Positions 45,641-45,752 of a DNA stretch of 45,752 nt are shown one piece after another. The stretch lies in the NCBI GenBank assembly GCA_017429685.1, contig JAFROL010000003.1, positions 1-45,752 of the forward strand. The letters are read 5' to 3'. The stretch's first letter is position 1, and the number at the start of each line of letters is the position of its first letter. Position numbers and translations under genes: made by a program. This DNA is from Bacteroidales bacterium (GTDB taxonomy: Bacteria > Bacteroidota > Bacteroidia > Bacteroidales > P3). The notes under the pieces are model-generated. The model saw only the letters and a program-made list of their open reading frames with translations, was not told the DNA's origin and did no database searches.

Positions 45641-45752
45641 GGAACTGAGAACGGAGAAGTGAGAACGGAGAACGGAGAAGTGAAAACGGAGAAGTGAGAA
45701 CTGAGAACTATGCTGACGCGGCAGCCAGTTCTCCGTTCTCACTTCTCAGTTC
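45630..45752. repeat. Large hairpin repeat, copy 3 (cut by window end)
   Basis: The left arm iterates GAACGGAGAAGTGA-like units up to the centre TGC-TGACGCG-GCA (45711-45723). The right arm (AGTTCTCCGTTCTCACTTC and on) is complementary and continues past the window. The arm units match copy 2 rather than copy 1, while the centre matches copy 1. Confidence 0.8.

Overview
The window is chromosomal DNA from a member of the Bacteroidota, most likely order Bacteroidales. Four things point there: a GldD lipoprotein, an S46 (DPP11-like) dipeptidyl-peptidase, a zinc-free L36, and promoters of the Bacteroidota type (TTTG-N19/20-TAnnTTTG). Nearly all of the sequence is coding. No rRNA, tRNA, CRISPR array, integrase or recognisable transposase was found.

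Layout. 1-371 is repeat-rich intergenic DNA. 445-1386 holds sodB (minus) and its long, repeat-filled leader, divergent from an exported S46 peptidase. 3629-6177 (plus) carries a sugar-transfer-type ATP-grasp enzyme, pth and a SpoU/TrmH RNA methyltransferase. 6256-12427 is mostly minus-strand housekeeping and envelope genes: hldD, an InlB-repeat lipoprotein, an exported alpha/beta hydrolase, gldD, pcm and thiL, plus a plus-strand remnant-like methyltransferase. eno follows at 12504-13793 with a clear terminator.

13906-25462 is an eight-gene minus-strand block. It contains two Ser/Thr kinases, one PP2C phosphatase, four FHA-containing proteins (one fused to a kinase, one to a trypsin-like protease, one to a zinc ribbon, one to two membrane helices) and two unknown proteins. 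Almost every product has a membrane segment. It looks like a self-contained membrane phospho-signalling module: kinases write, PP2C erases, FHA domains read, and a tethered protease may be an output. It has a plausible promoter at 25882-25913. This is the best candidate for an undescribed system. A small exported protein built of 14-residue repeats lies just upstream on the other strand.

26794-45217 (minus) is the fused str-S10-spc-alpha ribosomal superoperon: rpsL, rpsG, fusA, then rpsJ through secY, map, infA, rpmJ, rpsM, rpsK, rpsD, rpoA and rplQ. A near-consensus promoter precedes rpsL and a strong terminator follows rplQ. rpmJ (38 codons) is included.

The second point of interest is a repeat family. 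Three large hairpins have arms made of short iterated units and share a loop stem showing a compensatory base-pair change (198-210, 5328-5340, 45711-45723). Two of them are joined to a long perfect palindrome at opposite ends of the window. An arm of the same family sits in frame inside the SpoU methyltransferase gene.
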